Shown here: positions 5,309 through 11,960 of the stretch, piece after piece | Layout: each line of letters begins with the position of its first letter | Position numbering within the stretch: the first letter of the stretch is position 1 | Assembly (NCBI GenBank): GCA_032122625.1 | Contig: JAQBGG010000069.1 | Coordinates: 1 to 19,136 of the forward strand | From: CAXMST01 sp032122625 | GTDB lineage: Bacteria > Actinomycetota > Thermoleophilia > Solirubrobacterales > 70-9 | DNA length: 19,136 bases | Direction: 5' to 3' | Translations under genes and position numbers: made by a program | The notes under the pieces: model-generated | Databases searched by the model: none | Told to the model about the DNA's origin: nothing | The model's input: only the letters and a program-made list of their open reading frames with translations

Positions 5309-7519
5309 CTACTTACCCTGGCCCTCGCCCGCTGCGGAGACCGCCCGGGTCGGTATCTCGCCGGCAGGCGCGGCCTCCGAGACGGCGGCCTCGCTGTCGA
5401 TCCGCACTCGAGGCAGGAGGCGATCGAGCCAGTCCGGCAGCCACCAGGCGCGCTCGCCGAGCAGCTCCATGACCGCCGGCACGAGGATGCTGCGGATCAG
5501 GAAGGCGTCGATCGCGATCGCCGAGGCCAGCGCGACGCCGAACAGCTTGATGATCAGATCGCCACCGAGCGCGAAGCTGCCGAAGACGAAGATCATGATC
5601 GTCGCCGCCGCGGTGATCACGCGACCGGTGCTGGCGAGACCGTGCACGACAGCGCCGGAGGCGTCCCCACGCCGCTCCCACTCCTCGTGGACCCGCGACA
5701 TCAGGAAGACCTCGTAGTCCATCGAGAGGCCGAAGACGATCGCGAAGACGAAGACCGGCAGGAAGGCGGCGATCGGGGCAGTGTCCGAGATTCCGATCAA
5801 CTCGTTTCCCCATCCGAACTGGAAGACCGCGACGATCACCCCGAAGGAGGCGGCGATGCTGAGCACGTTCATCAGGACGGCCTTGACCGGGACCAGGACT
5901 GAGCGGAAGGCGACCATGATCAGCAGCGCGCTGAGCAGGATCACCACTCCCATGAAGAGCGGCAGCTTGCCGGCGATGTAGGTCGAAAAGTCATTTGTGA
6001 CCGCCGTCTCACCGCCGAGGTGGGACTCGGCGCCGCTGGCCTCGTCGTAAGGCACCAGCGCCTCGCTGCGGATCCGGTCGACGAGCTCGCGGGTCTCGAC
6101 CTCCTGGGGGCCGGTCGTCGGAAAGACCGTGAGCAGCTCGGTATCGCCGGAATCGTTGCTGACCGGCTGGGAGACTGCGGCGACGCCGCCGATCGCGGCG
6201 AGACGCCGAGCAAGCGGCTCACCGCCATCGCCACCAGTCACGCTGGAGCCCGCCAGATCGCTGACCGCCAGCAGAGGGCCGTTGAAGCCGGGACCAAAGC
6301 CCTCGGCGAGCAGGTCATAGGCCTTGCGGGTCGTGGTGTCGGCGGCGTCGGTGCCGGCGTCCGCGTTACCGAGTTCGATCGAGAAGACCGGGATCGCCAT
6401 CACGATCAGGATCAGTGCCGAGGCGATTGCCGCCGTCCACGGCCGCCGCTGGATCGCGACGCTCCACCGTGACCAGAGGCGCCCCTCCTCCTCCCGGCTG
6501 GTCCCCTTCATCCCCGGCAGCCTGAGGCGGTCGATCCGGGTGCCGACCTTGCTCAGCAAGGCGGGAAGCAGGGTCAGCGACGCTGTCATCGTCACCAGTA
6601 CGGTCAATGAGGCGGCCAGAGCGGGGCCGTAGAGGAAGTCGACGCCGATCGCGAACAGCCCGAGGAGGGCGACGCAGACCGTGGCCCCGGCGAACAGCAC
6701 GGCTCGCCCCGCGGTATCCATCGCGACCTCGACCGCAGCCGCCGGGTCGAGCCCGGCCCGCAGACCCGAGCGAAAGCGAGTGACGACAAAGAGCGCGTAG
6801 TCGATCCCGACACCCAGCCCGATCATCGCTGCCAGCTGGGGGGAGAAGTCGGCGGTGTCGATCAGATGGGTCCCGAGAGTTACGAGGCTGAGCGCAACCC
6901 CGAGCGCGATCACGGCGGTGAGGATCGGCAGGCTCATCGCGACGACCGAGCCGAAGGTGATCAGGAGGATGATGATCGCCGCGCCGAGTCCGACGAGCTC
7001 GGCCGCGCTTGGATCGCCCTGCTGGCGATCGCGGATCGCATCGCCGCCGAGCTCAACCTCGAGGCCGTCGGTGGTGCCCGTGGCAGCGGCGTCGAGCAGT
7101 CCATCGACCGTCTCGTCGCTGACGTCGAAGGAGCGCGCATCAAGCTGCGCGGTGGCGAGGCCGATAGTGCCGTCGGGAGAGAGGACGCCAGTTGGCGCAA
7201 GCGGTGAGTCAACCGCGACGATCCCATCGAGCCCGCCGATCGTCTCGAGGACGCTGCTGACCTCCGCCTGCCGAGACGGATCGGTCAGCCGGCCGTCGGT
7301 CGAGCGCAGGACGACCTGGACGGAGTCGCCCGCCTGGGTCGGGAAGCTCTTCTCGAGCAGCGAGCGCGCCTGCTCGGAGTCGGAATCGGGAAGCTCGAAG
7401 TTGGTCGAGAAGTCCTCACCGGCGGTCCCGGCGGCCATCACGCAAACGACGAGCGCCGCGATCCAGGCCGCGAAGGTAAGGCGGCGGTGGCGAATACAGA
7501 ATGAGGCGATCCCGCGGAT
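5309..7519 (-). CDS. MMPL/RND-family transporter; best start is a non-standard ATC codon
   Basis: MMPL proteins are inner-membrane, proton-driven exporters of lipids or hydrophobic compounds. The protein has two repeats of one helix, a large extracytoplasmic loop and five helices. The paired proton-relay motifs are intact: Asp240-Tyr241 in GVGIDYALFVVTRF and Asp601-Tyr602 in LSMDYEVFLMSR (numbering from 7519). The first acceptable standard start, GTG 7441, would delete the first membrane helix. The frame is open upstream to a TGA at 7562-7564, and from 7519 it encodes RGIASFCIRHRRLTFAAW, the usual MMPL N-terminus with its basic RHRR before helix 1. No ATG, GTG or TTG exists between 7561 and 7442; the codon at 7519 is ATC, exactly 6 nt after AAAGGA. 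The total from there is 736 residues, normal for the family. Either AUC initiates, or an ATG has been lost by mutation or sequencing error. The gene converges on the crotonase gene. Substrate unknown. Confidence 0.9.
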   Translation of the reverse strand: MRGIASFCIRHRRLTFAAWIAALVVCVMAAGTAGEDFSTNFELPDSDSEQARSLLEKSFPTQAGDSVQVVLRSTDGRLTDPSRQAEVSSVLETIGGLDGIVAVDSPLAPTGVLSPDGTIGLATAQLDARSFDVSDETVDGLLDAAATGTTDGLEVELGGDAIRDRQQGDPSAAELVGLGAAIIILLITFGSVVAMSLPILTAVIALGVALSLVTLGTHLIDTADFSPQLAAMIGLGVGIDYALFVVTRFRSGLRAGLDPAAAVEVAMDTAGRAVLFAGATVCVALLGLFAIGVDFLYGPALAASLTVLVTMTASLTLLPALLSKVGTRIDRLRLPGMKGTSREEEGRLWSRWSVAIQRRPWTAAIASALILIVMAIPVFSIELGNADAGTDAADTTTRKAYDLLAEGFGPGFNGPLLAVSDLAGSSVTGGDGGEPLARRLAAIGGVAAVSQPVSNDSGDTELLTVFPTTGPQEVETRELVDRIRSEALVPYDEASGAESHLGGETAVTNDFSTYIAGKLPLFMGVVILLSALLIMVAFRSVLVPVKAVLMNVLSIAASFGVIVAVFQFGWGNELIGISDTAPIAAFLPVFVFAIVFGLSMDYEVFLMSRVHEEWERRGDASGAVVHGLASTGRVITAAATIMIFVFGSFALGGDLIIKLFGVALASAIAIDAFLIRSILVPAVMELLGERAWWLPDWLDRLLPRVRIDSEAAVSEAAPAGEIPTRAVSAAGEGQGK

Positions 7520-7525
7520 TTCGCT

Positions 7526-7531
7526 TCCTTT
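7526..7531 (-). promoter_or_regulatory. Shine-Dalgarno that decides the MMPL start
   Basis: AAAGGA on the minus strand with a 6-nt spacer (AGCGAA) to the ATC codon at 7517-7519. No comparable site precedes GTG 7441, where the upstream sequence already encodes the first membrane helix. A CTG at 7534 lies on the other side of this site and so cannot use it. Confidence 0.6.
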
Positions 7532-7607
7532 CAGCTCGTTTCGACCAGACTCAGGGCCCGCTCAAAGCACGGAACCCCGCCCGGGCGCGCCGGGGCGCGG
7601 CCGGATG

Positions 7608-7940
7608 CTACTTCTTGCCCTGCTTCCAGGTCAGGCTCTTCTGCGTGCCGATCTTGGCCCGTAGCTTGCCCTTGCCCTTCAGCTTGGTGACGTTCTTGAA
7701 GACATCACCGGCGCCGACCATCTTCTTCTTGATCGTCTTGAATCCGCCCTTGCCGGCCTTGTTGACCTGGATCGCGACCTTGCCGCTCTCCGGCGCCCGG
7801 CCCCAGACCAGAACCTTCTTCTTCGACCTGCGGTCACCGACCAGCGGGAAGCTGAACCCACGGCGCTTCCCCACCTGAAACTCATCGGCGTAATGATCGC
7901 AGGCGGCACCGGCGGGCTCGCGGGTCGACGCGACCGCCAT
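7608..7940 (-). CDS. 110-residue basic protein, possibly a C-terminal domain remnant
   Basis: Begins at ATG 7940, 24 nt after the stop of the nuclease gene and in the same frame. No signal peptide or membrane segment is present. From about residue 27 the sequence looks like a single small beta-sandwich domain: RGFSFPLVG, then KKVLVWGRAPESGKVAIQVN, then a Lys/Gly-rich tail ending KSLTWKQGKK. The WGRAPxSGxVxIQ wording reminds me of C-terminal accessory domains found at the end of secreted glycoside-hydrolase-like proteins in related actinobacteria; this is memory, not a search. A free-standing copy without secretion signal suggests the remnant of a larger gene, but a real small gene is possible. 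No Shine-Dalgarno is evident. A GC-rich hairpin-forming stretch around 7577-7597 lies between it and the MMPL start and might terminate transcription. Confidence 0.5.
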   Translation of the reverse strand: MAVASTREPAGAACDHYADEFQVGKRRGFSFPLVGDRRSKKKVLVWGRAPESGKVAIQVNKAGKGGFKTIKKKMVGAGDVFKNVTKLKGKGKLRAKIGTQKSLTWKQGKK

Positions 7941-7964
7941 CGCCGCCGCTTCGCGTAGGTGTAA

Positions 7965-8372
7965 TCAGATCCGCAACAGGTCGTAGGCGACGCGCCCTTC
8001 GACTATCGCTTCGCGTACCTGACGCTCGTTTCCATTGAGCCGGGCGGAGCCGGTCTTCACCTCGACCAGGACGATCGCACTGAGCTCGCCCCGGGAGAGA
8101 CCGTCGAAGACGACGAAGTCGACCGGGGCGCCGAGGAAGCGGGCATCGGCGGGATCGAAGCGGGTGGAGAAGGCGGGGCCGAAGGGCGCCAGCTGCTCAG
8201 CCGCCTTGCCGCCCCGAACGCCGCGGCTGCGCTTGGCGGCGTCGCGACGTGCCGCCTCGAGGTCCTCCTCGTCGTAGCGGTAGACCGCCCGGTAGCGGGC
8301 GTAGGCGACCGCCGTTCGCAGCAGCGCCAAGGCGGCCGCCACAGCGACAAGGATCAGGACCGGATCGTTCAT
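7965..8372 (-). CDS. Membrane-anchored Holliday-junction-resolvase-like endonuclease (PD-(D/E)XK)
   Basis: 135 residues from ATG 8372. A longer frame to 8522 would put 50 unlikely residues before an obvious N-terminal membrane helix (PVLILVAVAAALALL, residues 4-18). The C-terminal half carries a PD-(D/E)XK nuclease core: Glu59 in KAAEQLAPF, the metal ligand Asp85 in GAPVDFVVFDG, and Glu104-Val-Lys106 in VLVEVKTG, followed by a helix with NERQVREAIVEGRVAY. This order matches the predicted endonucleases distantly related to archaeal Holliday junction resolvases (Endonuc_Holl family), which also often have an N-terminal hydrophobic segment. The biological substrate is not established. It is first in a minus-strand group with the 110-residue ORF and the MMPL gene. 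The 183-bp divergent region to 8556 holds the next gene's promoter and two copies of GCGTTGCGG near 8418-8440; no clear promoter for this gene is visible. Confidence 0.8.
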   Translation of the reverse strand: MNDPVLILVAVAAALALLRTAVAYARYRAVYRYDEEDLEAARRDAAKRSRGVRGGKAAEQLAPFGPAFSTRFDPADARFLGAPVDFVVFDGLSRGELSAIVLVEVKTGSARLNGNERQVREAIVEGRVAYDLLRI

Positions 8373-8524
8373 CAACCGGATTGAAGGGGGCCCGGCGGCG
8401 GCAGGGCAAAACTGCAACGAGCGTTGCGGTCCGGTGCGTTGCGGACGGTGTGACTCAACCGCTTCTGGCCCTTGGATCCCGGTCCAGATCGGATGCAGAG
8501 CAGACGGAACAGACCCATCCACGA

Positions 8525-8549
8525 CTCCCGCCGGGAGCCGGAATACGCT
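8525..8549 (+). promoter_or_regulatory. Dyad plus -10 box for leaderless coiled-coil gene
   Basis: TACGCT (8544-8549) sits exactly 6 nt before ATG 8556 with no Shine-Dalgarno, the geometry of a leaderless start. Seven bp upstream is a 5-bp dyad, CTCCC-GCC-GGGAG (8525-8537), which would overlap the space between -10 and -35 and may be an operator or chance GC dyad. Confidence 0.45.
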
Positions 8550-8555
8550 GCGGAC

Positions 8556-8963
8556 ATGAATGAACAGCAGGAGACCTCAAACGGATGGCGCTGGGCAGCG
8601 ATCGGCCTGGGAGGCGTCGCTTTGATCGCCGCGATCGTCGCCCTGGTGCTGGCGATCGACAACGGCAACGACTCAGCGACGGAGTCGCAGGTAGACCAGT
8701 CGGTGAGCCAGCTCGACCGCCGTCTCGACAAGATCGAAGCGACCGCTGTTGCCGCGGGCGATACCGGCAAGCAAGCCGAGAAGAAGCTCAGCAAGGCCGA
8801 GAAGAATGCCCAGGGCAAGCAGGCGAAGAACGAGTCCGAGATCAGCAACCTCTCCGACCGGATCAGCTCGCTGGAGGGCAAGGTTGACCAGCTCAGCAAG
8901 GACGAGGCGACCCAGCAGCAGGAGATCAAGCAGCTGCAGAAGGACGTCAAGAAGCTGAAGTAG
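8556..8963 (+). CDS. Small membrane-anchored coiled-coil protein, function unknown
   Basis: 135 residues from ATG 8556; an upstream in-frame ATG at 8472 would add 28 Arg/Pro-rich residues and runs through the promoter. Residues 9-15 are polar/Trp, then one transmembrane helix spans about 16-35 (AAIGLGGVALIAAIVALVLA). The remainder (about 45-135) is a long, charged helical region with heptad-like spacing of Leu, Ile and Val (SQLDRRLDKIE, ISNLSDRISSLEGKVDQL, QEIKQLQKDVKKLK). It is therefore likely an oligomeric rod on one side of the membrane, probably outside if the helix acts as a signal anchor. There is no enzymatic motif. Such proteins are often cell-division or envelope scaffolds, but that is only a possibility. 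The gene appears monocistronic; 191 nt follow before the methyltransferase. Confidence 0.78.
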   Translation: MNEQQETSNGWRWAAIGLGGVALIAAIVALVLAIDNGNDSATESQVDQSVSQLDRRLDKIEATAVAAGDTGKQAEKKLSKAEKNAQGKQAKNESEISNLSDRISSLEGKVDQLSKDEATQQQEIKQLQKDVKKLK

Positions 8964-9006
8964 CCCCGGCAACCGTCGATCCTTCTGTTTCTGCTCTGAT
9001 CCCAGC

Positions 9007-9108
9007 GTGATCGGGGATCTGCAGCCGCTGGCTGGAACGGTGGACGCCGTTCACGGATTGCTCAAGGGCGAGGTAGCCGGCGCGCCGCTCACCCCCGCGC
9101 GCATCTGA
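9007..9108 (+). CDS. Possible 33-residue small ORF
   Basis: GTG 9007 to TGA 9106-9108 would give 33 residues (VIGDLQPLAGTVDAVHGLLK then a short tail). Amphipathic helix character is plausible for the first 20 residues. There is no Shine-Dalgarno and no -10 box at leaderless distance, and GC-rich DNA yields such frames by chance. The gap 8964-9154 otherwise holds only the methyltransferase promoter. Confidence 0.15.
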   Translation: MIGDLQPLAGTVDAVHGLLKGEVAGAPLTPARI

Positions 9109-9140
9109 GCGTTTGGCGGGCCAGGGGCTCGGCGCCCCCC

Positions 9141-9146
9141 TAGAGT
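9141..9146 (+). promoter_or_regulatory. Probable -10 box for leaderless methyltransferase gene
   Basis: TAGAGT lies 8 nt upstream of ATG 9155, with no ribosome binding site in between. This supports ATG 9155 over the upstream in-frame start at 9113, because a start at 9113 would lie upstream of this promoter. Confidence 0.4.
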
Positions 9147-9154
9147 GTTGCCGG

Positions 9155-9976
9155 ATGCGCTCCCGCCGCTCCGATGCGATCAGTCCGACGGCCCACTACA
9201 CGGGCGAGGTCTGGCGGCGGAACGGGCTCGGGCATGAGGCGCTCGGTACGCGCGAGGGCCGGTTTCTATACGAATCAACGCGCCCCCTGTTCGCGCTCGG
9301 CAGCCTGTTCCGCGGCGGCGTCAGACTCGACGGCTTCCTGCTCGCTCGCCACCGCCTGATCGACTCCTTGCTCGAGGCCGAGATCGAGGCTGGGCGCATC
9401 GGCCAGGTGGTCGAGGTCGCGGCCGGAATGTCACCCCGGGGCCTGCGGATGAGCGAGCGGCACCCCGACCTCCTCTACATCGAGGGGGACCTGGCTGCGA
9501 TGGCCGCGCGCAAGCGGGAGGCACTGGCGCGGGCCGGCGCCCGCCATCGCGTCGTCGACCTCGACGCGCTCAGCGACGACGGCCCGCGCAGCCTTGCCGC
9601 CATCGTCGACGATCTCGACCCCGATCGCGGCCTGGCGGTGATCACCGAGGGACTGCTCAACTACTTCCCCCGGGGCGAGGTGGAGGGAATCTGGATGCGG
9701 ATCGCAGCGGCACTCGGCGGGTTCAGCAGCGGCATCTACCTCTCGGATCTGCACCTGCACAGCGACAACGTGGGCGCCGTTGCCGCGGTCTTCGGAGCGG
9801 TGCTCGGGACCTTCGTCCGCGGCCACATCCACTTCCCCTTCGAGGACTCCGATGATGCGCTGGCAGCCCTCGCCGGCGCCGGCTTCGATTCCTCGGTGCT
9901 GCACTCGGGCGCCGAGGGTGGCTCCGGAGACGGAGCCGAACGCGTGCGCGTAATCGAGGCCCGGGCGGGCGGCTGA
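9155..9976 (+). CDS. SAM-dependent O-methyltransferase, leucine carboxyl methyltransferase / TcmP-like
   Basis: 273 residues from ATG 9155. The N-terminal ISPTAHYTGEVWRRNGL is a recognisable opening of the LCMT/PPM1 group of class I methyltransferases, which includes the polyketide O-methyltransferase TcmP. The SAM-binding strand I region reads QVVEVAAGMSPRGLRM (GxG-like loop replaced by AAGMSPRG, as in this family), the acidic strand II end is LLYIEGDLAAM, and VITEGLLNYFPRGEVEGIW matches the conserved EGLxxYF motif. The family methylates carboxylates or hydroxyls of small molecules; the substrate here is unknown, and no polyketide or peptide synthase lies nearby. It converges on the ATL gene through a 7-bp tandem repeat. 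Confidence 0.85.
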   Translation: MRSRRSDAISPTAHYTGEVWRRNGLGHEALGTREGRFLYESTRPLFALGSLFRGGVRLDGFLLARHRLIDSLLEAEIEAGRIGQVVEVAAGMSPRGLRMSERHPDLLYIEGDLAAMAARKREALARAGARHRVVDLDALSDDGPRSLAAIVDDLDPDRGLAVITEGLLNYFPRGEVEGIWMRIAAALGGFSSGIYLSDLHLHSDNVGAVAAVFGAVLGTFVRGHIHFPFEDSDDALAALAGAGFDSSVLHSGAEGGSGDGAERVRVIEARAGG

Positions 9977-10006
9977 GCGGAGGCGAAGCGCCAACGCGTT
10001 GAGCAC

Positions 10007-10048
10007 GGCTCGCGGCTCAGGGCTCGCGGCTCAGGGCTCAGGGCTCAA
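10007..10048. repeat. Six tandem 7-bp repeats at convergent gene junction
   Basis: Six end-to-end heptamers of the form GGCTCRS (GGCTCGC, GGCTCAG, GGCTCGC, GGCTCAG, GGCTCAG, GGCTCAA). The last copy contains the stop codon of the minus-strand ATL gene (10045-10047). Read on the minus strand, the AG/AA-type copies carry TGA, and a 7-bp period moves the frame each time, so stops occur in several frames. It is a small variable-number tandem repeat in non-coding DNA between two converging genes. Confidence 0.85.
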
Positions 10049-10350
10049 TCTGGGTCCAACGCCTCTGGGGGCAGGCGGACAACCTCCATCTCGACCCACC
10101 CGCCGCGAAACGGCACCCCCTCGGCCTCCAGCAACCGCCGCTGGCGAGCGCCCATCGCCAGCGAGCCGTCGGCACGGACGATCCGGTGCCATGGGACCGA
10201 CGGGTCGCGGCAGGCGGCCAGCACCGCCCCGGCCATGCGGGGAGCCCCGGGACTGAGGTCGCCGTAGGCGGCGACGAAGCCTTCCGGGACCGCCCGGGCG
10301 CGGGCGAGGATCACCGTCTCTCGATGATCCTGATCCGATGCTCGGCCCAC
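10045..10350 (-). CDS. Alkyltransferase-like protein (ATL, MGMT-family DNA-binding domain)
   Basis: 101 residues, the normal size of stand-alone ATL proteins, which bind O6-alkylguanine and flip it out to flag it for nucleotide excision repair, without transferring the alkyl group. The family motifs are visible: VAAYGDLS (the nucleotide-flipping Tyr region), the helix PRMAGAVLAA with the Arg equivalent to the arginine finger of RAVGxA, and PWHRIV at 53-58. In true MGMT the last motif is PCHRV; here the alkyl-accepting Cys is Trp54, as in ATLs, so no methyltransferase activity is expected. The start is GTG 10350 with TAGGAT 6 nt upstream and no Shine-Dalgarno, so probably leaderless. It is divergent from the muramidase gene. 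Confidence 0.9.
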   Translation of the reverse strand: MGRASDQDHRETVILARARAVPEGFVAAYGDLSPGAPRMAGAVLAACRDPSVPWHRIVRADGSLAMGARQRRLLEAEGVPFRGGWVEMEVVRLPPEALDPD

Positions 10351-10356
10351 GAGCCG

Positions 10357-10362
10357 ATCCTA
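10357..10362 (-). promoter_or_regulatory. Probable -10 box for leaderless ATL gene
   Basis: TAGGAT on the minus strand ends 6 nt before the GTG at 10348-10350, and no ribosome binding site is present. The exact spacing supports both GTG as the true start and leaderless transcription. Confidence 0.45.
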
Positions 10363-10445
10363 GCCATGATCGAACCGCGGACTGCAACACTTGCCCGGTG
10401 GCCCGGGCACCAACAGGGCGCGCCCAGCCGGCGGTGGGGGCGAGC

Positions 10446-11180
10446 GTGAGGATCGTCGCGATCGTCGCGCTCGTATTGCTCGGGATCCTTCCCGCCACCG
10501 CCGATGCCAAACGCCTGCGAGGCATCGACATCTCCCGCTTTCAGGGCAGCATCGATTGGCCCGCCGTCGGCAAAACGAAGATCGCCTTCGCCTTCGCCCA
10601 GGCGAGCCGCGGTAGCGGCGATGACTGTCTCGTCCGCGCCGGTCGCTGCGGCGCCGACAACTTCTACGCACGCAACCTCGCCGGCGCCCGCGAGGCGGGC
10701 ATCCCCATCGGCGCCTATCACCGCGCCTTCGCCTCCGGCAGGACGCGCAGGCTGGCGAAGGCCGACTCGCAGAAGGAAGCCCGGATCTTCAGCAAGGCGG
10801 TGCTCGCGGCGGGTCGCTTCGATCTCCGCCCGGTGCTCGACGTCGAGTCCCCCTTCACCGAGCTCGATGAGGAGCGGCTGCGGCTCTGGATCCGGATCTG
10901 GGTCGAGAGGGTGGAGCGCAAGCTCGGGGTCAAGCCGATCATCTACACGAACCTGACCAGCTGGGGGGCGACCGGCAACACGCTGAAGTTCGCGCGCCGC
11001 GGATACCGGCTCTGGGTGGCGAACTTCGACGTCCCCAGCCCGGCGGTCCCGGCGGAGAACTGGGCCGGCCGCGGCTGGTCGATCTGGCAGTTCACCAGCA
11101 GCGGGAACGTCCGTGGAATCACCGGCAACGTCGACAAGAACAAGCTCGGCGTGCCGATCGGCCGGATCAGCGCACGCTGA
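10446..11180 (+). CDS. Secreted GH25 muramidase (lysozyme)
   Basis: 244 residues from GTG 10446. The N-terminus is a compact signal peptide (RIVAIVALVLLGILPATADA, cleavage likely after ADA at 19-21), so the enzyme is exported. The mature protein is a single GH25 barrel, which hydrolyses the MurNAc-GlcNAc bond of peptidoglycan: RGIDISRFQGSIDW opens it (Asp28), AFAQASRG and GIPIGAYH follow, the catalytic pair Asp132/Glu134 is in VLDVES, then KPIIYTNLTSW and SIWQFTSSGNVRGITGNVD with the end-of-domain WQF. No cell-wall-binding repeats are attached. GTG 10398 is an alternative start with a longer n-region; ATG-like 10338 is unlikely. The role could be growth-linked remodelling or attack on neighbours. 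GST and P450 follow after 33 nt with their own promoter-like box. Confidence 0.88.
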   Translation: MRIVAIVALVLLGILPATADAKRLRGIDISRFQGSIDWPAVGKTKIAFAFAQASRGSGDDCLVRAGRCGADNFYARNLAGAREAGIPIGAYHRAFASGRTRRLAKADSQKEARIFSKAVLAAGRFDLRPVLDVESPFTELDEERLRLWIRIWVERVERKLGVKPIIYTNLTSWGATGNTLKFARRGYRLWVANFDVPSPAVPAENWAGRGWSIWQFTSSGNVRGITGNVDKNKLGVPIGRISAR

Positions 11181-11184
11181 GCGG

Positions 11185-11207
11185 TCACCGCGGCGGTGAT
11201 CTAGGGT
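11185..11207 (+). promoter_or_regulatory. Dyad and -10 box upstream of GST-P450 pair
   Basis: TCACCGC (11185-11191) and GCGGTGA (11193-11199) are perfect 7-bp arms around a single G. TAGGGT (11202-11207) follows two bases later and is exactly 6 nt before ATG 11214. The dyad would lie in the -10/-35 spacer, where a bound dimer would block RNA polymerase; alternatively it terminates the muramidase transcript. Confidence 0.5.
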
Positions 11208-11213
11208 CCAGGC

Positions 11214-11954
11214 ATGAGCGAGACTCTGACCCTTCATGTCCTCGCCCCCTCGCACCCCTCACGGGCGGCGCGCAGGGCGCTCGAGCTCAAGGGCCTCGAG
11301 TTCGAGCTGGTCGAGCTCGCTCCCGGCCCCCATGTCGAGACGATGAAGGAGCTCTACGGCGAGGAGAACCCGACCGTCCCCGGCCTGCTCGTCGGCGATC
11401 AGCCGGTCCATGGCTCGAGCGCGATCTACGAGCGACTCGACGAATTGCAGCCCGATCCACCCCTTTACCCGGAAGTGAATGCCGACGCCGTCCGCGCCGC
11501 CGACCGCTGGGGCAACGAGCAGCTGCAACCGCTGGGCCGGAGCCTCGGCTGGGGATCGCTCCACTTTCGCCCGGAATTGCTCGGGGTCCTCTACGGCGGG
11601 GAGCCGCTCGATCCGGCGGGCACCGACCACGCCATGCGCTTCATCCACGGAGCCTGGAGGTACCACCACATCACCTGCGAGAGGATCGGTGCGGATCTGG
11701 CCGGGCTTCCCGAGAAGCTCGACCACGTCGACCAGCTGATCGCCGACGGAGTGATTGGCGGCGAGAACCCGAACGCCGCCGACCTGCAGATCGGCTCGAC
11801 CGTCCGCCTGCTGCTGACGATCAGCGACCTCACCGACCTGATCGAGGGCCGACCGGCGGCCCGCCTCGCAACAGACCTGTTCCCCGAGTGGGGCCCGACG
11901 ATGGAGGCCAGGACGTTCCCTCGGGCCTGGATCCCTGCAGCCGTCCCAAGCTAA
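11214..11954 (+). CDS. Glutathione S-transferase-like protein
   Basis: 246 residues. The N-terminal 75 residues have the thioredoxin-like GST fold: LHVLAPSHPSRAARRALELK (strand 1 and helix 1, with Ser13/Ser16 at the catalytic Ser/Tyr position), the cis-Pro at NPTVPGLLVGD (Val55-Pro56), and GSSAIYERLDEL (Ser68-Ser69, the glutathione gamma-glutamyl contact, usually Glu/Asp-Ser). The remainder is helical, as expected for the C-terminal domain (DLQIGSTVRLLLTISDL resembles the conserved N-capping region of helix 6). GSTs conjugate or reduce electrophiles with glutathione. Actinobacteria of this type often lack glutathione and use mycothiol, so the true thiol partner is uncertain. It is followed 6 nt later by the P450 gene, almost certainly in one transcript. 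ATG 11214 has TAGGGT at -12 to -7 and no Shine-Dalgarno. Confidence 0.83.
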   Translation: MSETLTLHVLAPSHPSRAARRALELKGLEFELVELAPGPHVETMKELYGEENPTVPGLLVGDQPVHGSSAIYERLDELQPDPPLYPEVNADAVRAADRWGNEQLQPLGRSLGWGSLHFRPELLGVLYGGEPLDPAGTDHAMRFIHGAWRYHHITCERIGADLAGLPEKLDHVDQLIADGVIGGENPNAADLQIGSTVRLLLTISDLTDLIEGRPAARLATDLFPEWGPTMEARTFPRAWIPAAVPS

Positions 11955-11960
11955 CGACGG

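Noticed and set aside
10007..10048. CRISPR-like array
   Set aside because: The units are 7 bp and end-to-end, without spacers; a simple tandem repeat.
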